Part shown: positions 1 to 11,780 of the stretch, in pieces | How the letters are laid out: every line of letters starts with the position of its first letter | Numbering within the stretch: position 1 is the first letter of the stretch | From: Talinum fruticosum | Taxonomy: Eukaryota; Streptophyta; Magnoliopsida; Caryophyllales; Talinaceae | Direction of reading: 5' to 3' | DNA: 64,000 nucleotides | Assembly (NCBI GenBank): GCA_021018815.1 | Contig: JAITYX010000002.1 | Coordinates: 8,835,001 to 8,899,000 of the forward strand | Position numbers and translations under genes: made by a program | Notes under the pieces: generated by a model | Told to the model about the DNA's origin: nothing | Databases searched by the model: none | The model's input: the letters and a program-made list of their open reading frames with translations, nothing else

Positions 1-401
1 TTGTGCCAGAAAAGTTGAGTTCCATCAATGAAAAGTTCGAAGAGATAAGTGGTCTGGACCTATGTTACTTGGACTCTCTATTTTGCCTCAAGTACCTGTG
101 TCATATACTCAAGACTCATGCATGTATATGGACACTAAACCTTTCATTTCAGACAATAGATGCACAAAATATTTCAAAAAATTGCCGAGTCCAGCATGAC
201 ACCAAGTCAGACACCTGATGCTTTAACATGGGTATGGGCGAGTCAAAGTAACATAGGTCTGAACAAACAGTAAATAAAGAATTTCAGTGTAATCTAATAA
301 GCTCATCCAAAATCAATTGCAGCAGGTGTTGGGGGAGGAGATAAAGAAAACAATGAGAAAATTCACTACAGAAGCATAAATAGCAAAACTAAAGCAATCA
401 C

Positions 402-2872
402 CTGATAATTCCCACTTGTCAAATTTCACTAGCCATATATCGGTACCAATCTGTGCAGAGGAAATTCGATCCACCCAAAATCTACAATCTTTCTTCTGTC
501 CATAGGACTTATCTAGCACATCTAAACATTCATGAAGACGTTTCTCCACTCCAGAAGGATGGACAAAGATACCTGATGGATGCTAATTAGCCAACGATAG
601 AAAGAAACGCAAGTGAGCAACTGTGGCATCTCTTTAGTGTGAAGTAAAATTAGGAAACAGAGCAGACCGAAAAGAGATTGTGCATATCAGAATGCATTAA
701 TCGTGAAATTAACAATTGCTGATGATAGGTCCTAAATCCTAATCCAAACCCAACTATGTACCCTAGAAATCCGCTTAAGCAGGGTGCTCGGAAGGGGAGG
801 AATCTTACCCCCTGGATTGCAGGGTGATTGTTTGCATTGGCCCCCAGATTAAAAACATTGACTGCCTATTTTTCCATACAACAGACGTAAACGACCTTCC
901 ATAAAGCGTTTTGCTTTCATCCACTACTATCCAAACTGAAAAATGTCCACAAATGACCTTTTCAGCTGTCTGAAGAGTGGACATGTGATAGTCTTAGTCC
1001 AACTTGTGCAAGTGACTTCTCTACCTGATGCACTGGTCGTTAATCAGTTCTAGGAAATGACTAGTCCAGAGGCCTTTGGTAAATTGTCGAAGTTAAGACT
1101 GAGATCTCTACATGTGCCTCTGCATTAGGACAATGAACTCTACATTTAAATTACAGAGGACTAGCAGCTGTAGCAAGAATGGTTTGTATGGGACGTACAA
1201 AGTTTGACTTCAAATTCTGCATGAATTGCTCAGACTTTCCAATGCCTGCATGGAGCCATCTCTCACAAGACAAGTAAAATTTCACGACTTCAAGTCCCGG
1301 GTGCATTTGTTCTTTCATGTACTTTGATGAGACCGATTCATCTCTCGGTGAAACACAGGGTCCAAGACCAAAATGGCCAATTGCTTGTATGATACCAGAG
1401 GCACATCTTTCAGAGGCATGAAGTATCTTGTGGTTGTTCTTTGCATTCTGTGCATGCCATTCCAGCAATTCTTCCTGTGCATTACTGACCTGCATTTGAA
1501 TAGAATGGGGTGATACACCAAAATCTGTCCACTGAAGCCTGAAGCCTAATAGCTGTAGACCAGGTGAAGTTCTAATAAGCAAAGCACTAACCATGACACC
1601 ATATACGCCCTGAACAGTGAACAACTCAGTATCATTTCCAGAATCACCACAAACAAGGGTGTTGAGAGGTATTTTACCATCAGCTTCAAATTTCTTCATA
1701 AGGTATGCCAGAGCCTGTCCTTTACCAGCTCTTCGTGGTAATACATCCAGGGCAACCCCACCACTGTAAATAATTTTAATATCTAACTGACAAATAACAT
1801 ATTTCTCATCAAAGGACATAACAATATAGGAGGACAGAGACTGTAAAGTACTATATATTAGAGGCAAACAGAAGTAAACCTTGACTAGCTCCTTTATAAT
1901 AGAGGTGCCACCCAAACTCATTTCATCATACATGATTAGTGATACTTCCTCCTTTCCCATTGTGATTGACACACTGAACATTTTCATAGTCTCCAAGATA
2001 CATATTCGGCTTAAAATTTTAGAAATTATAACCAAAACTTGTCCTTCAACTTTTGGGTTACAATTTTTGAAGTTCTCAAATTTGCTATATTTTATAAGAA
2101 TATTATAGTAAAAGATTTATAGATTTGGCTCCTCTGAGGAGTGAATTATGAATTTATGACAATCACAATGAGATAGAGGACGTATTATGCCGACTGATAT
2201 CTGACAATGTTGAGAATCTCACCTCATGTTCTTCCAGACGATCTTGAAGATCCTTGATTATTTGAGAGGCCTTAGCTTTGTCCACAAAAAAACTAACCTT
2301 GTGAGGACGCTGCTCCGTTTCAGACTGCACAAAACATCTTCAAGTAAGATTTACAAGCATAACTGTTCCATCAAATTGCGCGAATGGTCATCTTGCACCT
2401 TTTTGATATACTGACTACTAGGACAGAAGGAAAACCTGAAGAACAAGTTCAGAGAACTTTGAAGTTTCCTCCGTCACAATCTTTCTATCCCACTTATGAT
2501 TGAGGTATTGCTCCCAGTAAAGATCAGGCACCAGTGAATCACCATAAGCAATCTCAGTTCCCACAGACAGAACAACTATATCTGGAGTTAGGAGGGGTTT
2601 TTCATTCCTCAAGTCTTTGTATATTGTTGGTGATCGTCCAGTTGAGAAGACCAGCAAGGAATTATGACGATAAAATGCTTCCCATAGTGAATTGAACCTA
2701 AGGAGACCTTGATTATCAGGATCATCATGGTCAACCTGCCAATAGTGCCACTGCTCAGCAAATGTAACTGTAATAGTTTGCAACCTGCAGCGAGAAGAGA
2801 GACAAAAATTACCATTGTGTAGTCGAGATCTGAAACTACCATGATACATGCAGGACAGTCAAGCCGATCCAT
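402..2872 (-). CDS. SPP: Sucrose-phosphatase (sucrose-6-phosphate phosphohydrolase), 3' end missing
   Basis: Removes phosphate from sucrose-6-phosphate, the last step of cytosolic sucrose synthesis after sucrose-phosphate synthase. Coding exons read on the minus strand: 2872-2813, 2735-2436, 2324-2223, 1786-1592, 1489-1199 and 582-402. All junctions are GT-AG and phases agree, giving about 376 residues. HAD-phosphatase motifs are visible: VSDLDYTMVD with the nucleophile Asp (about residues 13-22), FSTGRS (motif II), and GKGQALAYL followed by CGDSGND (motifs III/IV). The plant SPP C-terminal domain begins with FVHPSGVEK and runs to WLVKFDKWELSG, where the last visible exon stops in phase 1. 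Family proteins are about 420 residues, so roughly 45 residues are missing; I found no matching exon in 1-400, so it probably lies left of the window. The start is placed at MDRLDCPA because a TTTAG acceptor lies just upstream (about 2881), implying a 5'-UTR intron. Candidate leader-exon donors are near 3846 and 4003. Confidence 0.93.
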
Positions 2873-3846
2873 GTTGTCACCTAAACAGTATAAAAACTCA
2901 CCAGTTAGATCTATTGCCTGATCCTTTCCCCTCTTCCAGGTCTCAAATGAGTAACAACCCCCCTCCCGACCCCCAACACACACACACAGAGCAGAAGAAG
3001 AAGACGGTAACAGCCAGATATAAAGGGAATAAGAGATTATCTAAAGAAAACAACAAGGGAAAAAGGGAAGCTGAAATGGTTGCTCTTTGCAACTCCTGTT
3101 TGCTCTTGCTAAGTGATAGTATATTAGTGATTTAGTGGTGAACCCTAGACTAAATAATCAACTTGTTATTTATGCAAGCAGTTCTCTAGAACAGACTGAT
3201 ATAAGTACACACAGCAAGTTGACAAGGGAATAGTCAGCTTCTCTTTGCTGTCTATGACCTCCCAAAGCCAAATGCAAAACAGATAAGTTCCCAATTTCCA
3301 AACTAGGAGCTTTGCAACAAATGGGTAACCTTCATACTCAACAATCACGGGCTTTTAAAGATAAAATTTCCACATTTTCCATGTAAAATCATGGGTATAC
3401 AACAGATCATATCATCAAGATGTAAAACATAAATTGTCCAATTCTAGTGACATTTAGAATAAAAAGGGCTAATCTGCGGACTCACCCATCATCTTTCAGC
3501 AGAAAATTAATGATGAATACAAAATCATAATATCAAAGTGTCAAATAATATATGGCTGCCTTCATCCTTCTGACCTAATTACTGAATGGATCAGTCAGAA
3601 AACTCTATATATTGACCAAAAAAGTGGCATCAATTACAAAAACAATCCGCAGAATTGACGAAAATGCTGAAGAGTAGTATAGCATCAGCTCAAGTTGAAT
3701 GCTTTTCAATTCAATTCACCAGCCGGACGAAAACAATGAAGTCAAACCCCATTATCATACCAAATCACCAAACCAACAAGATCTCGAACCCAGAAAAATA
3801 TTATGATTGTCGAATTTCTAAATTGAATTAAAAAGAAGATGCTTAC

Positions 3847-4060
3847 CAGGTAATTAATGGCTCTTTAAATCTCTCTCTTCCTTGGATTTCCAAACCCAGT
3901 TGTCAATCACCAATGCAAATACGTGGGTGATCGAATTCATTCACGAATGAAACAAATGCGAAAAAATGCAGAAAATTGCAAGTAATTATCGTTAAGATAT
4001 TACCTGGGGTGCCCCCAATTAATCCCTTTGGAACCTGATGCTTGCTTCCTCTACTAGTAG
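3847..4060 (-). promoter_or_regulatory. Probable 5' leader exon(s) and promoter side of the SPP gene
   Basis: No coding frame of note lies here. On the minus strand GTAAGC at 3846-3841 and GTAATA at 4003-3998 look like alternative donors that could be spliced to the acceptor before the SPP start codon near 2881. This is inferred from splice consensus only. Confidence 0.35.
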
Positions 4061-5580
4061 AGAATAAATACGTCACATATTAATTATCAGTTTATCAGCT
4101 TATCTTTATTAATTACTTTATTTTTCTTCCTTTTTTATTGATTTTTTAATTTTCAATAAAATATAGGATAAGTTAGTCTTTTAATATAAAATTTATCATG
4201 AATTTTGTGTTGTATTGATATTTCCGCATAACCTTAAAACGACATGTATTTTGAAACGAAAGGAGTAGTAAAGAAATATTAAATTTATGACAAAAATTGT
4301 GTTAAAAGATCAAGTTTTTCTAAAATTCTTTTAAAAATGAAGAAAATTAGTGAAAAAAGAGAGAAATAAAACAATTAATAATGATCAAATTGATAAATTA
4401 GTCATTAATATGTTATTAAAATTATAAAGTGATAAGTGTGAAACGAAAAATTTTATTAAAATAACATGTATTTTAAAATGAAATTCATTTTTTCTTTTAC
4501 TCTTCCTATGCATATTTTCCATTGAGTTTGTGTAAAATGTATTCATACATTTAATTTGTCACTTGAGCAAATTACATTTGCATCATTTAATACAATTTTA
4601 AAATATAAATGTCATGTTAATCAATGCAGCTTCTCTTTAATTTAAAAATTGGATACATGTTAAGAGATGAGAATACACTAACTCTATGGAAAACTTTTGA
4701 GGAAGGTGTGTATCTCCGTTTTTTTTTTAATTTTATTTTGTTGTAGTGTATTCTGTTTGCAAAGTTAGGAATGATTTTATTTTTGTGATCAACCCCTCGA
4801 AGCACAACAAGTGTTATTCTTTATTAAATTCAAGGTAAGAAGTTGGATTCATATGTGGAAATATATCTTTCTTTATAACCCAACTCAGATTGTTCGATGT
4901 TTTGATAGCCTTCACATGTTGGGTTTTTAGTGTATCGTCTTTTGTAACTCATCGTCATGATTTATTTTGCCTTATTAATGATAAAAAAAAAAAAAAACAA
5001 TACAGTGGCTCATCATCTAATAACTAGAGTTTTACCTTTTAGGATAGAGCATGTTTGACTCGTAGTATGTCTGATGTATGTTATCAGGTATTACTGATGG
5101 ATTCTATATCTATAAACTAGTCCCTGATTTTCCAAAAACAAAAAAAGAATAAACTTTAGAACTTTGAACACATGCTTTTAGTGATTTTACACTGTTAGTA
5201 CTACAACTAGGCATTTCCCTTACGTTCATTTTGCTCTGGTAGAACAAAATTTGAAGGAAAGCCCAAGTGGTCCTTAATGAGGTATCAAGCAATACAAGAA
5301 AACAGCATCCAATGTAGACTAGATTTATCCTTTAAAGCATATACAGATGCGCTTATTCACACCACACAATCATAATTTTTTTTTTTTTTGAATGGGTAAG
5401 TACAATAACTAATAGGTAGCCCTTCTCGCATGAGGTTCTACCTAAGTTGTCCTCCATTAAAATGAAAATAAAAGAATAAGAGGGAATAGAAAACCATCTC
5501 AGATGATCCGTTTGATTAAAATGCACAACACCTAAGTAGAAGAAATACAATTCGAATACACCACACGATCATGATTTATT
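4061..5580. other. AT-rich intergenic spacer with Stowaway-like fragments
   Basis: No convincing gene. Two stretches (about 4237-4270 and 4460-4490) carry the ACATGTATTTTGAAACGAAAGGAGTA type of sequence seen at Stowaway MITE ends, but I could not delimit complete elements. Runs of A/T occur at 4719-4728, 4983-4996 and 5379-5388. Confidence 0.5.
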
Positions 5581-5650
5581 CACACCAGCTCTATGATTTC
5601 TCAGCACAATTCTGCCTATCTTCATGACCCTTTTTCCATGGACACTGCAG

Positions 5651-7184
5651 TTAGAAGATGAATGGAATCATAGCCTTGACTTTCTCGGGGAAATCTTCAA
5701 ACTTGGACAGATACCATTTCCTTGTGGCATAACTCCTACCCATCAAGTACAAGGCTGACCCTGCGGTAAAGGAAACCGAGTACAATGTTTGGGAAATGCA
5801 GGAAACACCCACAAACCCCAACACTTCAAAGAGATAGTGTGGGCAAATGACTTGGTTGAACAAACCTCCCTTTGGAATCTTATACTCTTTCTCGCCCTTT
5901 TCCCTTAGCCTAGAAAGGATGTAGTGGTGGTAGAAATTGCCCCCGATCCCCAACAAAAACAACCCAACTCCTGCATATTTCAAATCGATAGACGGCTCGG
6001 GGAACTCCGATGACAGGTGCTGTGCATAAATCCAGGTTACAGTGGAGAGTAAATAGGAAAGAAAGATCACAATTGCATCTCCAAGAGCCATCCCACCATT
6101 GCCGTATTTGTGAACGAACAGTACCTACCAAGCAACATAGATCAGCAAAACTTGAAAGAATGGGGAAGAAAGAAATAGCTGCTAGACTAATAGGTAGGTC
6201 TGTTCCTACCTACCGTGGGTACCACAAACGGGTCGTTTAACTAGTACTTTTGTTTGCTCATAAGTCATGCTGAATTTTGGATCATTCGTGTTCCAGTTGA
6301 TGAGACTTGAGGTCGGATTTAGCACTATTCGAATTTAGGCCAACTTCAAATCTATCACTATAGTTGATCTAGTACCATCATGTTAAAAAATACAAAGAAT
6401 TTTAGAAGGCTCAACTCAAAATTCAGCTTGTTCAGAGTTAAGGATGAGTTCAGACTTGGGTGGATTCAGATTCTTGATAAGTGTCAGTAGGATATGCATA
6501 GGTTATCAAGTTGTATCTGTTTTGTAAAGTCTAATTATTGACAATGTTGGCGTTTAGTTTGACGTATTATAATGCAATCAATCTTATAAAGGTTTTGTGA
6601 ATACATTGTTTATGGTAATCCATACTTATATGACAAGTGTTTGATTGTAATACTCTCATACAATCAAACAAAATGTTGAACACACAATTATAAACTTCTT
6701 TCTATTCTACGATTTCTTACATCCAACCGACGTTGCATTTTTGTAAAGCACAACCACATGCTCCATCAAGAACCCTCTTGAGGAAATGGATGGTAAGAGT
6801 TATTGGGCATAACAAGACATAGTGTCCATATCTAGAAAGGGAATTACCTCAAGAACCCTCTTGAGGAAATGGATGGTAAGAGCCAATCTGACCAAGAAAA
6901 ACCTGACTCCTTCATCTGGGAAAATAAAGAAAGAGGCAGCACCAAAAGAGAAGGGCAGGAGTATACGCCATAAGCATCCCAATTCTGCTGGCAATTGCGA
7001 TTTGTTTTCTGGGTGTTGAGTTTTCCTGGGATACACTGAAGAATTTGGAGTATCTCATATGTTTACCCTTGAATTCCGAGAACCCACTAGCCATTGACCC
7101 AAAACCGACGAAACACATGGCCGTCACAAAGACTGATGGGGGCGGTGGGAAAAGGAGCTTCTGTAACACATCTATGCCCACCAT
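5651..7184 (-). pseudogene. Steroid 5-alpha-reductase-like protein, tandem copy 1, frameshifted
   Basis: Membrane enzyme of the 3-oxo-5-alpha-steroid 4-dehydrogenase family, close in architecture to the Arabidopsis At5g16010 group rather than certainly DET2; the substrate is unknown. Two exons: 7184-6848 (start MVGIDVLQKL) and 6124-5651. Exon 2 is intact and keeps the family C-terminal region: EPSIDLKYAG, NFYHHYILS, GEKEYKIPKGGLF, ICPHYLFE, GRSYATRKWY and a terminal IPFIF. Exon 1 has one extra T, seen as an A run at 6944-6947 on the plus strand, compared with copy 2. Translation therefore leaves the conserved frame at about residue 80 (TPALLF then WCC) and stops at 6912, while the proper continuation GAASFFIFPDEG is in the next frame. 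Apart from that base the exon is 336 nt, one codon shorter than copy 2. It is either a recent pseudogene or a homopolymer error; the rest looks functional. Confidence 0.8.
6766..6882. repeat. 34-bp direct repeat of the exon 1 splice-donor end
   Basis: An identical 34-bp segment occurs at 6766-6799 and 6849-6882, 83 bp apart. The right copy is the true 3' end of exon 1 of reductase copy 1 (minus strand); the left copy lies in the intron. Copy 2 of the gene has the segment only once, so this is a local duplication specific to copy 1. Confidence 0.85.
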
Positions 7185-7329
7185 CTTCTCTCTCTTTCTC
7201 GTCTGGGATTGAATTGAAAGGCCAGAGCTTGAAGCCTGGGAAAAGATATTGAGGATGCACAGTGAAGGGACCCATATTCATAACGACAGTAGCCTCAGTC
7301 CTCATATAATTGATAAGTCTCATTATGGC

Positions 7330-8400
7330 CGATAGATGCCTTCAACGACATGGGAAAAAAATAACGAGAATGTTGGAGTACCCAGTATTAAAGAATATCA
7401 TAGAAATTTTATTATTTTATTATTCTATTTATACCCCTTCAACCCTAGAAAAGAATGTTTAAAGTTAAAGTTTATAAATTTTAACCAACAATTTGACAAA
7501 ATATACATTGGACTGTTTGACAATTAACTGTTAATTGTTAGCTATTCGTTGAGCAGAATAACTGTTTGTAAAAGCATTTGGTAAAATTAATTGTTTCTCA
7601 AAAAGATGTGAAACAAAAAATTAATTTATACAAAACCAATCACAAAATACTAATGAAATTAGCTCTTTGAAAATGCCTTTATGAGGATAAAAAATTATTA
7701 CAAAAAACCAACCTGCTACCAATCACCTTCAATAATTTTTTGAAAAAATCAAAAGGCCAAAACTTCATAAAAAGTCATTTTTTACCAAAAAAAAAAATCA
7801 TTAACCAAATATAACCAATAAAAAACATGGGATAACTACCATTAAATTTATCTTGGGAATTATTTTCATATATAATAAAATAATCTTCTAATATTTGCTA
7901 CTATATTCTATAACGTCAAAGTGATATATTGAATACCATGCACAATTTTTTGGGACAAAGGTATAGTAATTATTTTTCTAACTGGTATACTTCCCCTAGA
8001 CATTTATAACTCACAAAACCTTCACTATTACATAACAAACATAACATTTTAAGATACATCAAATAATTTGACATTTATTCTCCTTAAATAAGGTCTCATA
8101 TTCAAATAAATTATGACAAAATGCAACTAAATTTGCCGGGATTAACTAGAGAACGCCCGGGGGGATTTTTTCACAAACTCCATATTGTGAATTTAATTTG
8201 AACTCATGTTCAATGACAAACAATGTTACAAATTCAGGAATGTGCCCCTGAGTTTAGCAATCCACAATGAATACATATCCATGACTTGTTATGCAAACTA
8301 AACAAACAAGAAACCATTACTAGATACAGCAGAAATTGAAGGGAAACCAAGAGTTCTCAGTCATTACTTAGGTATCAAGCAACACAAGGAAACACCACCC
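7330..8400. other. AT-rich spacer between the two reductase copies
   Basis: Low-complexity AT-rich DNA with no credible coding region between the 5' end of copy 1 and the 3' end of copy 2. Confidence 0.5.
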
Positions 8401-8511
8401 AATGTAGGCTCCGTCATCAACATCCTTCGCATCAGACATCATTCACACCAGCTCGATGATTTCTCAGCACAACTCTTTTATCTTCTTGACCCTTTTCCAT
8501 GGGTACTGTAA

Positions 8512-10996
8512 TTAGAAGATAAACGGAACCATAGCCAAGACATTCTTGGGGAAATCCTCAAACTTGGTCGAGTACCATTTCCTCGTGGCATAACTCCTAC
8601 CCGACAAGTACCAGGCTGTCCCGATAGCAAAAGAAATAGAGTATAATGTTTGGGCTATGCAAGAAACACCTATAAATATCAGCACTTCAAAGAGATAATG
8701 TGGGCAAATGACCTGGTTGAATAAACCACCCCTTGGAATCTTGTACTCTTTCTCCCCCTTTTTCCTTAGGGTAGAAAGGATGTAGTGGTGGCAGAAATTC
8801 CCGACAATTCCCAACAAAAACAACCCAACTCCGGCATATTTCAAATCAATAGATGGCTCTGGGAACTCTGATGACAGATGCTGTGCATAAATCATGGTTA
8901 CAGTTGAAAGGGAATAGCTGAGAGTGATCAGAATTGTATCTTCAAGAGCCATCTTACCATTACCATATTTGTGAATTAACAACACCTACCAAGCGACATA
9001 GATCAGCAAAAGTTGAAAGAATGGGGAAGAGAGAAAAGGACAAAGAAAAATTGGGGGGGAGGTGTTCAAATAATGCAAACCATAACCCTGAACAGATTTG
9101 CGGAGAGATCGCATTCATCGAACCCTAGATGTGAAAGACGCAGATTACCTACTTTCACAACAGGAGCAGCAGAGGACTCATCCAATGGAATATTTTGTTT
9201 TAGTCCCTCACAATCCAACACTAAAAAGTTTGCTTAATATGGGCTGTTTCAGCTGTGAGGAAAGTGCATGTCTAGCACAACCTTCAATATAAGTCTTAGA
9301 AACAAAGTTTGAGCTTATAAGTGTGTCCAGTTAAATGATCAAGAAACGGAAGATAACATTACCAGTGTGTGTGCGTGTGTGTGAGCATGTGTACATGAGT
9401 GTAGTGTAACCATTGACCAATGCAGAGTTTCATATCCTTCCCCCTAAATCTAGAGTCTCCAGTGAAGTCGAACTCAGAGCATGACATAGAATCGATCTCT
9501 GACTTCACAAATCAAGGTCAAACAAGACAAAATCACCATTTGATAGCAATGGAAAACTACTCCCAAAAGGCAAAAGGAGTGTCAATATGTATGTACTAGA
9601 CAAACACATAAGTGTTCATTTTTAGATCCCAAAATGTGTTCATAGAGTTGGACATGGATGTTTGAAATAGTTTTGCAAGTTTGAAAAAGCACAGTTGAAT
9701 GCAAGGTAATTCATGCTATACTGCACCATATACTAAAAACCTTGGATGTTCTAGATAGAGATCATAGAAGCTCAAATAATGCCGGAAGAAGTCTAATGGA
9801 AATTCACACAAGTTCTCAAGATCCAAATTTCATGAAAATGGCCTTATTGAAGTTCACTTTCTTCCTGATTGGTATGAACAGTGAGCTACCTCAATTTTGG
9901 CGCAAAATGAAGGATTATTCAAGCCTTTTAAGATCAATCTTATAGGATCCAAATAATATTGTGTCATGTTGTGATTTCAATTTTCAGGAAGGCAAACAGA
10001 TGATTGGTTAATCTTAAATCAAGCCAATGGGAGCTACTGTTTAATATGTATGTCTCTACCTAAAAGCTACTCCATTCGTTTTAAAATACATATCATTTAA
10101 CTCTAATTTTTATCGTTTTACAATATTTATCACTTTACAATTTCAACCACATATTAATTATTAGTTTATCAATTTTTCCCCCATTAATTGTTTACTAGAA
10201 AATGACAAAAAAGATAGTGGGAATATATTAGACAATTTACCTTTTAACTACTTAAATTTTTAGTTAACTTTGATTTTCTTCCACCATATTTAAATGACAT
10301 GTAATTTGAAATGAAAGAAGTATGGCCTAGTGTCAATCTGAAGATTGTAAAATTGTTATAGACTCTCGAATTAATTTTAGATCGAGTCATATTTAAATTG
10401 GCAAAATTTTAAGGCAGTTGATTCTTGGATCACTTGTGTTTGATGTGACGTCATGTTGGATCTACTACTAGTCCCATCATTTTCCATTCATGTCGACATG
10501 TGATTTAACATTAGCTGGCTTAGGATCAATATAGGCATAACTATATCGTACTTTATCAGTTGCGAAAATAAAACCCACGATTATCGACAAAAAATAGAAG
10601 GTTACCCATCATTGATAGCATATAACAACACAGAATCTGGAGAGAGGGATGAATCACCTCGAGAACCCTCTTGAGGAAATGGATGGTAATAGCCAATCTG
10701 AGCATGAAAAACCTGAGCCCTTCATCTGGGAAAATAAAGAAAGAAGCAGCACCAAATAGAAACGCAGGAGCATACAACATAAACATCCCAACCTTGCTGG
10801 GAACTGCGATCTGTTTTGTGGGTGTTGGGTTTTTCTGGGATTTATTGAAAAATTTGGAATATTTCATATTCTTACCCTTCAATTCCAAGAACCCAGCATT
10901 AATCAGGAGCCCAAAACCAATCAAAGTCATGCCCGTCACAAAGATTGATGGCGGCGGTGGGAAAACGAACCTCTGTAACGCATCGATGCCCACCAT
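8512..10996 (-). CDS. Steroid 5-alpha-reductase-like protein, tandem copy 2, intact
   Basis: Same family as copy 1: an NADPH-dependent reductase with a steroid 5-alpha-reductase C-terminal domain, expected in ER membranes; the physiological substrate cannot be read from sequence. Two exons: 10996-10658 (113 codons, donor GAG/GTGATT) and 8985-8512 (157 codons plus stop, acceptor GTAG/GTGTTG), giving 270 residues, the usual length for this plant subgroup. The start MVGIDALQRF is the first Met, followed by the FPPPPS motif. Hydrophobic segments lie around residues 17-37, 70-92 and 95-108, and several in exon 2. Conserved motifs are IHFLKRVLE, EPSIDLKYAG, GEKEYKIPRGGLF, ICPHYLFE, GRSYATRKWY and a terminal VPFIF. 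The intron is about 1.67 kb and contains a Stowaway-like element. Together with copy 1 it forms a head-to-tail tandem duplication. Confidence 0.9.
9366..9400. repeat. Imperfect (GT)n microsatellite in the intron of reductase copy 2
   Basis: Alternating GTGTGTGTGCGTGTGTGTGAG is read directly from the plus strand. Confidence 0.8.
10070..10320. mobile_element. Stowaway-like (Tc1/mariner) MITE
   Basis: About 251 bp. The left end CTCCATTCGTTTTAAAATAC and the right end, read in reverse as CTTCTTTCATTTCAAATTAC, form terminal inverted repeats resembling the plant Stowaway consensus. TA dinucleotides at 10068-10069 and 10321-10322 fit a TA target duplication. It lies in the intron of reductase copy 2. 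Family assignment follows from TIR type and TSD. Confidence 0.75.
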
Positions 10997-10998
10997 CT

Positions 10999-11017
10999 CT
11001 CTCTCTCTCTCTCTCTG
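10999..11017. repeat. (CT)n tract in the leader of reductase copy 2
   Basis: CTCTCTCTCT directly abuts the start codon side of the minus-strand gene, so the leader reads (GA)n. Confidence 0.7.
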
Positions 11018-11259
11018 TATTTTTCTCTCCTCCTTTCTCTTCTGCAGTTCTGCTGTGAATTTGAATCCTGGGAAAACCTCACCGGGATCTTCAGTGCGTG
11101 AATGTAGGGGAAGTGCAGTGGACCCATATTGACAGTGATAAATAACTGATAGGTAAGGAGAAATATATTTAAAGATATTACCATGTCATTTATAGTGGAT
11201 CCATATTCATCCAACCATTTATTGATATGTGGCGTATGAACATAGTTAGTCATACTCTA

Positions 11260-11770
11260 GAAACTACCATCATAGAAAATATAAAATTTGATTATAACTT
11301 GTTCGATTAATTATTGTATCGTGTTCGAATCTTGTTGATAAAACGTGATGTCCAAAAAATGACCATTATACACTGATTCTGGTGGTTCAATATTTGTTCC
11401 ATTTGAGCAAAGTCAAGGTACCAAGCCTAAGTCTTTTCTTAGTGAGTGTAATCTTGTTTTATATGATGTCTATTTTTTTCTAGCAATTTTTGTTACGTAA
11501 GTGGTCTCACGTGAAACGAGACGGCAGTACAGCAGCCCACTATATAACCAAAGTATTATCACCAGAGTCAGAAAAATTTGGGATGGTACTTGTCCAACTC
11601 CAATTCTCCACTATATACATTTGGACGTTTTATTAATGAACAAAGACCACTCATTTCAAAAACAAAAAAAAAAAAAAAAAAAGTCAAGTTTAAATGTGGT
11701 AGATAAAGAAAGCTTACATTGAGAAAAGTTCTGCCCTCAATAAAAGCACACGATGCAAAATATTACAACA
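11260..11770. other. Spacer between reductase copy 2 and the PIP reductase pair
   Basis: No gene recognised. An A18-type run lies at about 11664-11682. Confidence 0.45.
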
Positions 11771-11780
11771 GGAATTCACG

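Noticed and set aside
1..220. Plus-strand 71-codon frame at the left edge, and a possible last SPP exon on the minus strand
   Set aside because: Neither strand shows the expected SPP C-terminal residues or another family; left unannotated.
9742..9945. 67-codon plus-strand frame in the reductase copy 2 intron
   Set aside because: No domain, no splice support, antisense to the gene.
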